57,334 bases of DNA from Edaphovirga cremea (GTDB lineage Bacteria; Pseudomonadota; Gammaproteobacteria; Enterobacterales; Enterobacteriaceae): positions 1 through 57,334 of the forward strand of contig NZ_QOVA01000025.1 in the NCBI RefSeq assembly GCF_003332275.1. Reading direction: 5' to 3'. Under the pieces are notes generated by a model that saw only the letters and a list, made by a program, of their open reading frames with translations, was not told the origin of the DNA and did not search any database. Positions 50,190 to 57,334 of this stretch are shown piece by piece. Positions within the stretch are counted from its first letter, which is position 1, and the number at the start of each line of letters is the position of its first letter. Made by a program: the position numbers and the translations under genes.

Positions 50190-51452
50190 TTAGTTTTCCC
50201 AAATTGAATTAGCTCTATACCAACTGAGTGCTTCAAATACAGATTTATCTAATACATCAGACTCACTTCCTTCCAATATCATGACGCAATCAGTATCACC
50301 GCTATATTTACCCCCATAATAGTAATTTCCTTCTAACAAGTTAGTTTTGTAATGAACCACGCTATCTAGCTCACAGTCTTTCGGAGATGAAATAAACTTG
50401 CCAGTTAGGGGTAGTAAACAAATTGAGGACACTAATTTTTCTTTTTGAGCATTATTCCTAATAATTTCCAACTTAGACTGGTCAATATGTCCTTGCAATT
50501 CCAATTCAAGACACAGTTCAAAAGGAGATGCGCCAAAAGCATACTCCCACGCAAGTGCCATTCCCCCCCCTGGTGCACGACATGCAATCTCACACAAATA
50601 CACCACATCGTTTTTTAAAAAAACCTCACAGTGAAAAAAGAAACTACTTTTACGTTTGGAAAACTCTAGTGTAAGCATTTGGATGAAATCATTTATTAAT
50701 GTATACCGTTTATCATTTTTATCCAAGCTCGTTGTTGACCAGTAACCTTTTGCATTAATACTTTCTAGATCGGCGTTTGAACTATACTTACCTATGCGCT
50801 TTGCAACGATTTCTGAATTTACTACAAGCCCATCCACATGATGGAATTTACCATCAATAAAATCTTCTACTTGAAAATCGGTATTAAAGGTATCAAATTT
50901 ACTTACACCGCTAATTTCAGATAGAAAGTTACATGCATCATGTTCATTGCGTATAGCCGAAGCTCCAACTGAACCACATGATGATATAGGTTTAACAAAG
51001 ACAGGATAGCTATGAGATTTAATAAAAGAGAGAAAATCTGTCGGCATCTTAATTTTTTTGAAAGCAGGAACACTACACCCCCCATTACTAGCTATTTCTT
51101 TCATTAGCACCTTATCTCGAAATAGCTCAATATTACTTGGCCTATCCCCCTCTATTTCCAAAGCTTGCCTAATGTATGATGCTCTGAGAATATCTGGCTC
51201 AAAAATCGAAATCACTCTATCAATGTTAAAGTCACGGCTTAAGTCAAAAACAAGCTTATCAACAAGAGCATTGGAGTCAAAATTGTCAAAGTAATAAACT
51301 TCTTTATAGAAGCCTGAAAAATCTCTAACATTAGATTCTTGCAACTTATCAGTCATCAAAATGAACCGTTCTTTACACTCGCTAATATACTCATGAAACA
51401 TAAGATTAGAAAGACCAAAACTTGAGAGTATTACGCCTATTTTTTCTTTCAT
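50190..51452 (-). CDS. ATP-grasp ligase (carboxylate-amine ligase type)
   Basis: 420-residue ATP-grasp enzyme. An N-terminal Rossmann-like lobe (1-100) precedes the ATP-binding lobe: VFVKPISSCGSVGAS (151-165), then QVEDFIDG (194-201), a probable metal Glu276 in FHCEVF, and LCEIACRAPGGG (286-297). The layout resembles amino-acid/dipeptide ligases such as BacD more than graspetide ligases. It should join a carboxylate to an amine via an acyl phosphate. Its ATG overlaps the MFS stop by 4 bases (ATGA), so the genes are coupled. Confidence 0.83.
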   Translation of the reverse strand: MKEKIGVILSSFGLSNLMFHEYISECKERFILMTDKLQESNVRDFSGFYKEVYYFDNFDSNALVDKLVFDLSRDFNIDRVISIFEPDILRASYIRQALEIEGDRPSNIELFRDKVLMKEIASNGGCSVPAFKKIKMPTDFLSFIKSHSYPVFVKPISSCGSVGASAIRNEHDACNFLSEISGVSKFDTFNTDFQVEDFIDGKFHHVDGLVVNSEIVAKRIGKYSSNADLESINAKGYWSTTSLDKNDKRYTLINDFIQMLTLEFSKRKSSFFFHCEVFLKNDVVYLCEIACRAPGGGMALAWEYAFGASPFELCLELELQGHIDQSKLEIIRNNAQKEKLVSSICLLPLTGKFISSPKDCELDSVVHYKTNLLEGNYYYGGKYSGDTDCVMILEGSESDVLDKSVFEALSWYRANSIWEN

Positions 51453-52579
51453 TTACACGACCTCTTGGGTAACAAAAAAATAACAACTAATAGCAATGAA
51501 ATCACTACCATCATTTCAAATGCAGTGATTATTTTTAGAGACACAGCGAGAATCAATGGAACTAATGCATTTACAAGAACTGTACCGTTGACCAAGTACA
51601 GCGATACCTCTAAAGCCCCATTATAAGAATCAACTTTCGAATTCAAACTAGTTCTCACTTGGTACCTTATTCCATTGAGAGCTCCCCCCCATGCAAATAT
51701 TGATATGTAAATTAAAACTTCTGAAAGAGATGATACCAATGTGAGTTGTGACACAACCAAAGCAATAAGTAATATAATGCGCTTAACGAGACGTAATTTA
51801 CTAGCGACATAGATACCAACCATTGCCCCTACCCCTGCAAGCGCATCTGCTATACCGAGAGTTAGAACGTCAAAGTTTGGAGTAGTATTCATTATCAAGA
51901 TTAAGACAAATGTTACAACAGCATTGACAACGGCCAAGGACAACAACAAGAATATATCTATCTGATAATTTTCTGCGCTATTACTATCAAATTTTCTATC
52001 TGGTGAGATTGCAGCATTATTAACATCAGCAATGTCACATGAATAGCTCAATATGGATAATGATAACATCGAGAATGAGCACAAATAGAGAAGTTCGGAA
52101 AAACCGTAGTTATGTATTACAAATCCAAATAAGAGAGCGAATACAATTGAACCTAACTGCGAGGCATAGTTACTGAGCTTTGATGACTGCGAAGCATTTA
52201 CCCCACCCTTTATTTTGCAATACAAATTGAGTTGTTCAGTTGACTGAACAAGAAGAGAAGTAATAGTGCTGTAGATAAAGGAAGCGACCAAAAGATAACT
52301 TATATGGCTTTCATGTACGTTTACTACAGCAAAGATAAGAGTAAATGAAGTCCCTACTAAAGATAAAACAAATAGCAGTTGTCTCGTCTTATATTTCATG
52401 TACGAATTAATAATTTTAACTTTTTTTAGCAGGAAAGGGACTAATGCGACTAAAGATAGGTTAATACCAAGAACTAACTTACTCCCCCCTGACTCAAGTA
52501 TTTCCCAAGAAAATGCTAGTAAACCCAACAACTGTAGACCTACAGATATTAGTAGCATCAAGAAAATATGTAGCATCAT
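51449..52579 (-). CDS. MFS-type membrane transporter
   Basis: 376-residue protein with about 11-12 hydrophobic segments and basic loops (MKYKTRQ, KLRLVKR, PKRSCK), consistent with a small major-facilitator protein. First clear gene of the AT-rich operon. In a biosynthetic cluster it would usually export the product and give self-protection. Family is judged from topology only, as no signature motif is strong. ATG 52576 is an alternative start. Confidence 0.75.
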   Translation of the reverse strand: MMLHIFLMLLISVGLQLLGLLAFSWEILESGGSKLVLGINLSLVALVPFLLKKVKIINSYMKYKTRQLLFVLSLVGTSFTLIFAVVNVHESHISYLLVASFIYSTITSLLVQSTEQLNLYCKIKGGVNASQSSKLSNYASQLGSIVFALLFGFVIHNYGFSELLYLCSFSMLSLSILSYSCDIADVNNAAISPDRKFDSNSAENYQIDIFLLLSLAVVNAVVTFVLILIMNTTPNFDVLTLGIADALAGVGAMVGIYVASKLRLVKRIILLIALVVSQLTLVSSLSEVLIYISIFAWGGALNGIRYQVRTSLNSKVDSYNGALEVSLYLVNGTVLVNALVPLILAVSLKIITAFEMMVVISLLLVVIFLLPKRSCK

Positions 52580-52582
52580 CTT

Positions 52583-52819
52583 TCAAATGACCTTATAGTT
52601 AATTGAGTTTAATAGAGCATTATCCAACATTCCGTACTTATTTGGGGATTTATTTTCGCCAACGACCTCTACACGTTCATAGCATTTGGTGCTCTTGATA
52701 GCTTTAGCCCATCAGTATCAAAAAATGCCTGAAAGCTCAGGTTCATGTTTGTGCCCCCCGAGTTATGAAGTCAAATGTCAACTAATCTATTATTACTATA
52801 TTAACTCCCTATTTAAATC
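52583..52819 (-). other. Leader region of the AT-rich operon with short frames
   Basis: Two short minus-strand frames. One (52669-52746) has an ATG with a run of G 6 bases upstream and encodes 25 residues starting MNLSFQAFFDTDG. The other is open without an ATG start for 42 codons and ends at 52583, only 3 bases before the MFS start. Either may be a leader or precursor peptide, or they may be pieces of one frameshifted gene. Confidence 0.35.
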
Positions 52820-53573
52820 GGTAATGATTCCAATTAGTAGAACATATGTTTTTCAATGAATACCTCGATAACTTTTTCATGCAACTCAATCGAGCGTGAG
52901 AAGCAGATTTTTTTTCGGGCCAGACGCTTAATACGGGTTTTTAACGTCAGGTTGTTGCGCTCAATACGCTGAGTGAATATTCTGCCGGTCAGATGCTTAT
53001 CCTTCGGCACTTCTCTGGCATAACTGCCCCAGTCAAAGCTGGTTATCATTCCGATATTAAAAGGGGTGAGCAGAGCCAGCAGTTCACGGCAAATCTCATC
53101 AGTACGGGGACCGAACGTATAGGCCAGGACTCCGCCTGTTTTGGTGTTGTACGAATACCAGAGCCTGCGCTGTCGGGCTTTACTACCTACAAAACTCTAT
53201 TGCTCATCGAGTTCGCAGATAAGCTCACGCAGCATGAGCGACCAGAGGTAATGTTATTTGTCGTGGCGCGATTTTTTAAAGTGCGAATGGCGGTGTTAAT
53301 GCCGATTTTCAGCGTCCTTGCGCAGTATTGCGAACTACGGCACCGTTGCAAGCCATCTGCACTTTGACACCTGGCTTACGAGCATCATATGCGTAAGTGA
53401 GCAGAAACACGCGGTGGTAGTCACGGCAGCAAAATCTGTCATGGCCTTTAGGGTTCTGACCATAAAGGTAAACCTAGGCAGACTGACGACGGGGACAATG
53501 AACATTAATGCTGGCCATGAGAGACTCAAAAGCGAGCATTATACATCAGGTTCAACCAATTGGAGGCGTTACC
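52820..53573 (-). mobile_element. Decayed IS1-family element
   Basis: About 754 bases between inverted ends GGTAATGATTCCAATT and GGTAACGCCTCCAATT. It contains a mutated IS1-type transposase gene. No 9-base target duplication is visible. The left end is next to the AT-rich operon leader and the right end next to the putP 3' hairpin. Confidence 0.85.
52834..53518 (-). pseudogene. IS1-family transposase pseudogene
   Basis: Begins ATGGCCAGCATTAATG, encoding the MASINVHCPR start of IS1-like InsA/InsB fusions. An in-frame TAG follows within 15 codons and there are further stops and frame breaks. The last 71 codons are still open and read FTQRIERNNLTL...KRLARKKICFSRS...FIEKHMFY, typical of InsB. 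It is not functional. Confidence 0.88.
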
Positions 53574-53580
53574 CCTATTT

Positions 53581-53623
53581 GAATCACGCCACTCTCCTGA
53601 TCGGGCTGAGAGTGGCGTGATTC
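53581..53623. terminator. Strong stem-loop after putP
   Basis: Sixteen-base perfect inverted repeat (53581-53596 with 53608-53623) and an 11-base loop. There is no T run on the minus strand, so it may stabilise the putP mRNA end rather than terminate by itself. Confidence 0.6.
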
Positions 53624-53632
53624 AGCGACAAA

Positions 53633-55114
53633 TTATACGGATTTGAAATCGGCTTCCGCCTGCTTAAAACGGCTGTCGATGGTAGCTGAAGGCTTGGCTC
53701 CCATAAGGCTTACCACTACGATGGCGATGCTAGCGAACAGGAATCCAGGAATGATTTCGTACAATTCTGCACAGCCATACTGTTTCCACAAGACCACAGT
53801 GGCCGCGCCGATCACCATCCCGGCCAGCGCCCCATTACGTGTCATACGCGACCACATCACGGAGAGCAGAATCACTGGACCAAATGCCGCACCAAATCCG
53901 GCCCAGGCGTAACTGACTAGACCCAATACGCGGTTATTCGGATCAGCAGCCAGCGCAATGGAGATTAACGCTATCGCCAGTACCATCACCCGCCCCACCC
54001 ACACCAGCTCGCGCTGACTTGCGCCTTTACGCAGGAACGCCTTGTATAGATCTTCGGTAATCGCACTGGAGCAGACCAACAGTTGGCAACTGAGAGTACT
54101 CATGATGGCGGCCAGAATCGCCGAGAGCAGGATGCCGGCAATCCATGGATTGAACAGCACCATCGCCAGTTCAATAAATACCCGTTCGCTATTGGCGTGA
54201 ACTCCACTCGCCAGTTGTGGATTATGGGCAAAATAGGCAATACCGAAGAAACCAGTGGCAACCGCCCCCCCGAGACACAGAATCATCCAGGTGATGCAGA
54301 TACGGCGGGCATTATGCATGGAGTGATGGGAGTCGGCGGCCATAAAACGGGCCAGAATATGTGGCTGACCAAAGTAGCCCAATCCCCACCCCATCAGCGA
54401 GATAATGGCGACGATATTTAGTCCCTTGAACATATCAAGATTGGCCGAATTCTGCGCCGCCGCCATCATCATCGAGGTATCGATGCCACCCAGTGTCATT
54501 ACCACCACCACGGGTGTCAGGATCAGGGCAAAAATCATCAAGCTGGCCTGAATAGTATCGGTCCAACTGACAGCGAGAAAACCACCGATAAAGGTATAGA
54601 TAATAGTTGCCGCCGCTCCCGCCCACAGCGCCGAGCTATAACTCATGCCAAAACTGCTTTCAAACAGACGCGCACCAGCCACAATGCCGGAGGCACAATA
54701 GATGGTAAAAAACAGTAGAATCACAATGGCGGAAATAATGCGCAGCAGTTTGCTGCAATCTTCAAAGCGACTAGTGAAATAATCCGGTAAGGTCAAGGCG
54801 TTATTATTGGCCTCGGTGTGTACCCGTAAGCGCCCCGCTACCAGCTTCCAGTTGCAGTAGGCTCCGATAATCACGCCAATGGCGATCCAGCTACTGGAGA
54901 TCCCCCCCAGGAAAATCGCCCCAGGCAACCCCATCAGGAGCCAGCCACTCATATCCGATGCCCCGGCAGAGAGTGCCGTCACCACGCTGCCTAAACGGCG
55001 TCCACCTAAAATATAATCATCAAAATTATGGGTTGCACGATAGGCGAATAAGCCAATGATAATCATGCCCAGAATGTAAATTAAAAAAGTCACCAGCATG
55101 GGTGTTGCTATCAT
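53633..55114 (-). CDS. putP: Sodium/proline symporter PutP
   Basis: Na+-coupled proline uptake, SSS family. 493 residues (E. coli 502) with 13 hydrophobic segments and conserved stretches NFDDYILGGR, SAGASDMSGWLLMGLPGA, LGYFGQPHILARFMA and LSCQLLVCSSAITEDLY. ATG 55114 has AGGA 5 bases upstream; an ATG one codon earlier is possible. putA, divergent in E. coli, is not present in the window. Confidence 0.96.
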   Translation of the reverse strand: MIATPMLVTFLIYILGMIIIGLFAYRATHNFDDYILGGRRLGSVVTALSAGASDMSGWLLMGLPGAIFLGGISSSWIAIGVIIGAYCNWKLVAGRLRVHTEANNNALTLPDYFTSRFEDCSKLLRIISAIVILLFFTIYCASGIVAGARLFESSFGMSYSSALWAGAAATIIYTFIGGFLAVSWTDTIQASLMIFALILTPVVVVMTLGGIDTSMMMAAAQNSANLDMFKGLNIVAIISLMGWGLGYFGQPHILARFMAADSHHSMHNARRICITWMILCLGGAVATGFFGIAYFAHNPQLASGVHANSERVFIELAMVLFNPWIAGILLSAILAAIMSTLSCQLLVCSSAITEDLYKAFLRKGASQRELVWVGRVMVLAIALISIALAADPNNRVLGLVSYAWAGFGAAFGPVILLSVMWSRMTRNGALAGMVIGAATVVLWKQYGCAELYEIIPGFLFASIAIVVVSLMGAKPSATIDSRFKQAEADFKSV

Positions 55115-55416
55115 CATTATCCTGCTCTCCGGTGTACTTGAGTGGCAGTTCTATTTTGAACCACTGACATGCTTCTCTCTCCGTTTGAATAACTCATTGA
55201 AATTATGTTTTTTATTAGACCTGACATAGTTTTGTTTCATATTGGTTGAATCACAGCGGGTCATCCTAAATCACTGCGCTTAATAGCACTCCAATTTAAA
55301 CGTCAAACAGGTGGGAGTAATGCAGAACGCCGACACGCCGTAAACCGTCTCAGGACTCGTATTGTACATCCCTGCGCTCAATGGTCGGCTAAGGCGCATC
55401 ACTCCCACCTGTAGCA
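55115..55416. other. putP upstream region with a large palindromic element
   Basis: No gene seen between putP and the T6SS remnants. It includes most of the 104-base palindromic element listed separately. No copy of a clear PutA operator was recognised. Confidence 0.5.
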
Positions 55417-55430
55417 CTATAAAGTGCTAC
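55308..55430. repeat. Large two-part palindromic element
   Basis: Arms CAGGTGGGAGTAATGC (55308-55323) and GCATCACTCCCACCTG (55396-55411) pair with one mismatch, with inner GCCGAC/GTCGGC arms. A second perfect hairpin GTAGCACTataaAGTGCTAC (55411-55430) adjoins it. The element could be a REP-like repeat, a mobile-element end or a structured RNA. Confidence 0.6.
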
Positions 55431-55575
55431 TATTTAGTTGAACTGTTCTCTGAGCAATAAGCCTTGCATTTGATAATCCGTTGTTCAGACAAGAGAGCGT
55501 TAGGCTGCTGCCTTTTACCCGTAGATGATAAAGATTTAAGGTCAGCCCGGTGAATACCGGTGGCAAATTGGTCAT
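55417..55575 (-). pseudogene. Probable vgrG 5' remnant
   Basis: 52-codon frame starting ATG 55575 with AAAGGA upstream. The first 25 residues (MTNLPPVFTGLTLNLYHLRV) resemble the N-terminus of some type VI secretion VgrG spike proteins; the rest loses similarity and ends in the palindromic element. Identification is from memory of VgrG starts and is tentative. Confidence 0.4.
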
Positions 55576-55723
55576 AGTGATGTCCTTTTCAGAAAACCAA
55601 CATTAACTGACCTGAAAAAGCAGCACGCTACCGCCCATCGCCGTTAATCCCGCAGGCGCATCAGGTCATCTGTGTCACCCGGTATGCCAAACCTGTGCAG
55701 CCGGATGTTGTTGAAGGCTACAT

Positions 55724-56404
55724 TTACCCCGGCAGGGCTGACTGCAATAACTGGTGCAGAGAAAGCTGCAACCCAACGATTAAACCTACGGTCACCATCA
55801 CGGATATTGCGATCCATGGCACGCAGGAATGCAGCAGCGTATCCCGAGCGCGTGGGCGATAATGCACAATGATGGGGGGCGGCATTGGGTGTTCAAAGGC
55901 AGGCACCAACGCATTCAGCGAATCCAGCAACGTCTGGCGTTCTGGCGAATTCTCGCTGAATCGCCCATGAAACCCCAGGTTCAACACCCGCTGGTAACAG
56001 GTCAGGACACCCATGTCAGGGGCTGGCTCGTGCAGCAAGGCTTTAATGCGCTCCACTACCTGGTTACCCGCATCAAGTGTGGAAAAGAAACGCGCTTGAA
56101 GTGACAATGCATGCCAAGCGAGATTGATATTACTGTCTTTGCTGTGTATCCCAGGATTAAGGTAGGTGAGTGCGGTTTCATCCAGCAATGCGCATTGCGC
56201 GTAGGCGATGGCCTTAATATGGCGTTCTGAGGTACCACGCGCAGTGAGTGCAGCACGCACATTTTCCACCAGCGTTATCGCCTGATGATGAGCAGCCTCA
56301 CTGACAAACGCAGAGGGATCATTTTTTACCTTTAGCGCAAACAGCCATGTGTCCTGCAATAGGGTATCAATGAGAGCAACGGGATTGTCAGCAATACTAT
56401 CCAT
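55724..56404 (-). CDS. tssL: Type VI secretion protein TssL (DotU/IcmH family), orphan
   Basis: 226-residue short TssL with a cytoplasmic hook domain (AIAYAQCALLDETALT, FFSTLDAGNQVVERI, VLNLGFHGRF) and one C-terminal transmembrane helix (about 195-217). In a working system it forms the TssJLM envelope complex. No other intact T6SS gene lies in the window, so it is either a relic of a lost locus or serves a system elsewhere. The protein itself looks intact. Confidence 0.88.
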   Translation of the reverse strand: MDSIADNPVALIDTLLQDTWLFALKVKNDPSAFVSEAAHHQAITLVENVRAALTARGTSERHIKAIAYAQCALLDETALTYLNPGIHSKDSNINLAWHALSLQARFFSTLDAGNQVVERIKALLHEPAPDMGVLTCYQRVLNLGFHGRFSENSPERQTLLDSLNALVPAFEHPMPPPIIVHYRPRARDTLLHSCVPWIAISVMVTVGLIVGLQLSLHQLLQSALPG

Positions 56405-56654
56405 GAATAAACCTGACCATACCAGAATAAAACCAAGAGATTACCATGTGTCCAGCAAGGATACATAAGCATTATTAATCTGAGTTCCAGATAATTGACG
56501 CTTATCATCGTAAAATAAGGGAAGAGGCAGAGGCGGCACTGAGGATACCCTTCTTAGCGAATGAAAGGGACTTCCCCTCAATTTGGTTACTGTAACCATC
56601 TTCCGCGACATTACCCGACCGGGCAACCAGCGGGTCTACTCAGCTCGAATTCCG
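56405..56654. other. Gap between tssL and the quinone reductase pseudogene
   Basis: A minus-strand frame at 56441-56626 ends in YDDKRQLSGTQINNAYVSLLDTW, which looks protein-like but matches no family I know. It may be another decayed secretion-locus gene. Confidence 0.3.
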
Positions 56655-57262
56655 CTAACTGCACGGAAAATAGCTATGGATAAGCTCTTTTGTTTCCTCC
56701 AGCATAGTTGACGCTCTAACGCCGTACTGTCGGCTACGATTCGAAACATTCTCCGATCAAATGTATGGACACCGCAAAACCCGAAAATACAGTCTTTCCA
56801 GATACGCTGTAGTGGATCTGAAAATACCGCATCTTCCCGTTGAGCAGGCGTGTTCGACGTGTTGAACACGATGCCTACTTTGGCCTTCAACAGTCCAATA
56901 GGAAGTCCACCACCACTGTCATTGTCGGGAAAAGTATATGCAATCTCTTGCCGCAAAACACGGTCTACCCATCCTTTGAGAATAACCGGAGGTTGCCCCC
57001 ACCAGTTTGGATGGACGATAATGATGCCATCCACCACTTTAATCTCTTCCTGATGTGCGGTGATCAACGGATCTTCGCTGTTATCGTTGACTAATTCATT
57101 GGAGGGCATGACAGGATTAAAGCCCTCCTGATGGAGATCATGCCAAAAAACTTCATGTCCATTTGCTTTCAACGTTTCTGCAATCACTTGCGCAACAGCA
57201 TGGTTGCAGCTAATGGAATGGTTCGCCCCCACTCAACTTGCTAAAATTGCACTTGCTGTCAG
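56655..57262 (-). pseudogene. NAD(P)H-quinone reductase-like flavodoxin-fold pseudogene
   Basis: Most of a Flavodoxin_2 family protein (NQO/MdaB/KefF-like) is readable: SISCNHAVAQVIAETL, VVDGIIIVHPNWWGQPPVILKGWVDR and GIVFNTSNTP. Two lesions are seen. The start region has an in-frame TGA (57233-57235) after AILAS, leaving only a GTG without a ribosome-binding site. Near the end a one-base loss around 56702-56706 moves the natural ending (LEETKELIHSYFP, stop 56655-56657) out of frame; the shifted frame runs on to 56636. Confidence 0.65.
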
Positions 57263-57283
57263 CCCTTATATTGGAGGTGTGTT

Positions 57284-57334
57284 ATGTCACGAACAAAAGC
57301 ACAGTCCCTGAGCCGAATGGGTGTTGATATCGGT
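57284..57334 (+). CDS. Start of an unidentified gene running off the right edge
   Basis: ATG 57284 with GGAGG 8 bases upstream; 17 codons (MSRTKAQSLSRMGVDIG) are in the window. It is divergent from the quinone reductase pseudogene, so a transcription regulator of it would be a usual arrangement, but too little is visible to assign a family. Confidence 0.5.
   Translation, partial: MSRTKAQSLSRMGVDIG

Noticed and set aside
50190-51452. ATP-grasp enzyme as a graspetide (microviridin-type) ligase
   Set aside because: It is longer than those ligases, its motifs are closer to amino-acid ligases, and no precursor with the usual Thr/Glu-rich core is seen.
52720-52735. Programmed frameshift joining the two short frames before the MFS gene
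   Set aside because: The T-rich site (GCATTTTTTGAT) leads to an immediate stop after a -1 slip, so it cannot produce the fusion.

Overview
This window looks like a chromosomal segment of an enterobacterium, most likely Pectobacteriaceae (Dickeya/Brenneria/Pectobacterium-like). The first 26 kb carries the gene order and protein lengths of the E. coli clpB-to-pncC region. A KdgR-type operator and polysaccharide-lyase genes suggest a plant-associated, polyuronate-degrading lifestyle. The family-level placement is an inference; nothing in the window settles the genus.

Layout. Bases 1-230 hold the tandem P1/P2 promoters of a ribosomal RNA operon reading out of the left edge. Then, mostly on the minus strand, come clpB, pgeF and rluD; divergent bamD and raiA; the pheL-pheA attenuator operon; convergent tyrA-aroF; the rpsP-rimM-trmD-rplS ribosome operon; ffh; ypjD and yfjD; luxS, the sRNA micA, gshA, yqaA and yqaB; a tRNA-Ser/3x tRNA-Arg cluster; csrA, alaS, recX, recA and pncC (to 26.3 kb). 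All look intact and ordinary, and many of their regulatory sites can be read directly.

Bases 26.4-44.3 kb form an accessory block between pncC and mltB. It has a TonB-dependent siderophore receptor with a Fur-like site and a compact polyuronate-utilisation locus. In that locus an ABC importer operon ends in a cytoplasmic lyase, and divergently there is an exported paralogous lyase followed by a cytoplasmic heparinase-II/III-type exo-lyase. A TRAP transporter, an EamA exporter/importer with a KdgR-like operator, and a VOC-family protein follow. The lyases, ABC system and TRAP system together suggest periplasmic cleavage, oligosaccharide import, cytoplasmic depolymerisation and separate monomer uptake. 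No dedicated regulator is present in the block.

Bases 44.3-57.3 kb start with mltB and yjdM, then become mosaic. A Fic-family gene is cut by an IS3-family insertion sequence. Next to it is a visibly AT-rich four-gene operon (MFS transporter, ATP-grasp ligase, B12-type radical SAM enzyme, SAM methyltransferase) that looks like an undescribed small-molecule or modified-peptide biosynthetic cluster. A decayed IS1-family element closes the other side. Then come putP, an orphan type VI secretion tssL with a probable vgrG remnant, a frameshifted NAD(P)H-quinone reductase-like pseudogene, and the start of a plus-strand gene at the right edge. The radical SAM/ATP-grasp operon is the most promising novel system in the window.
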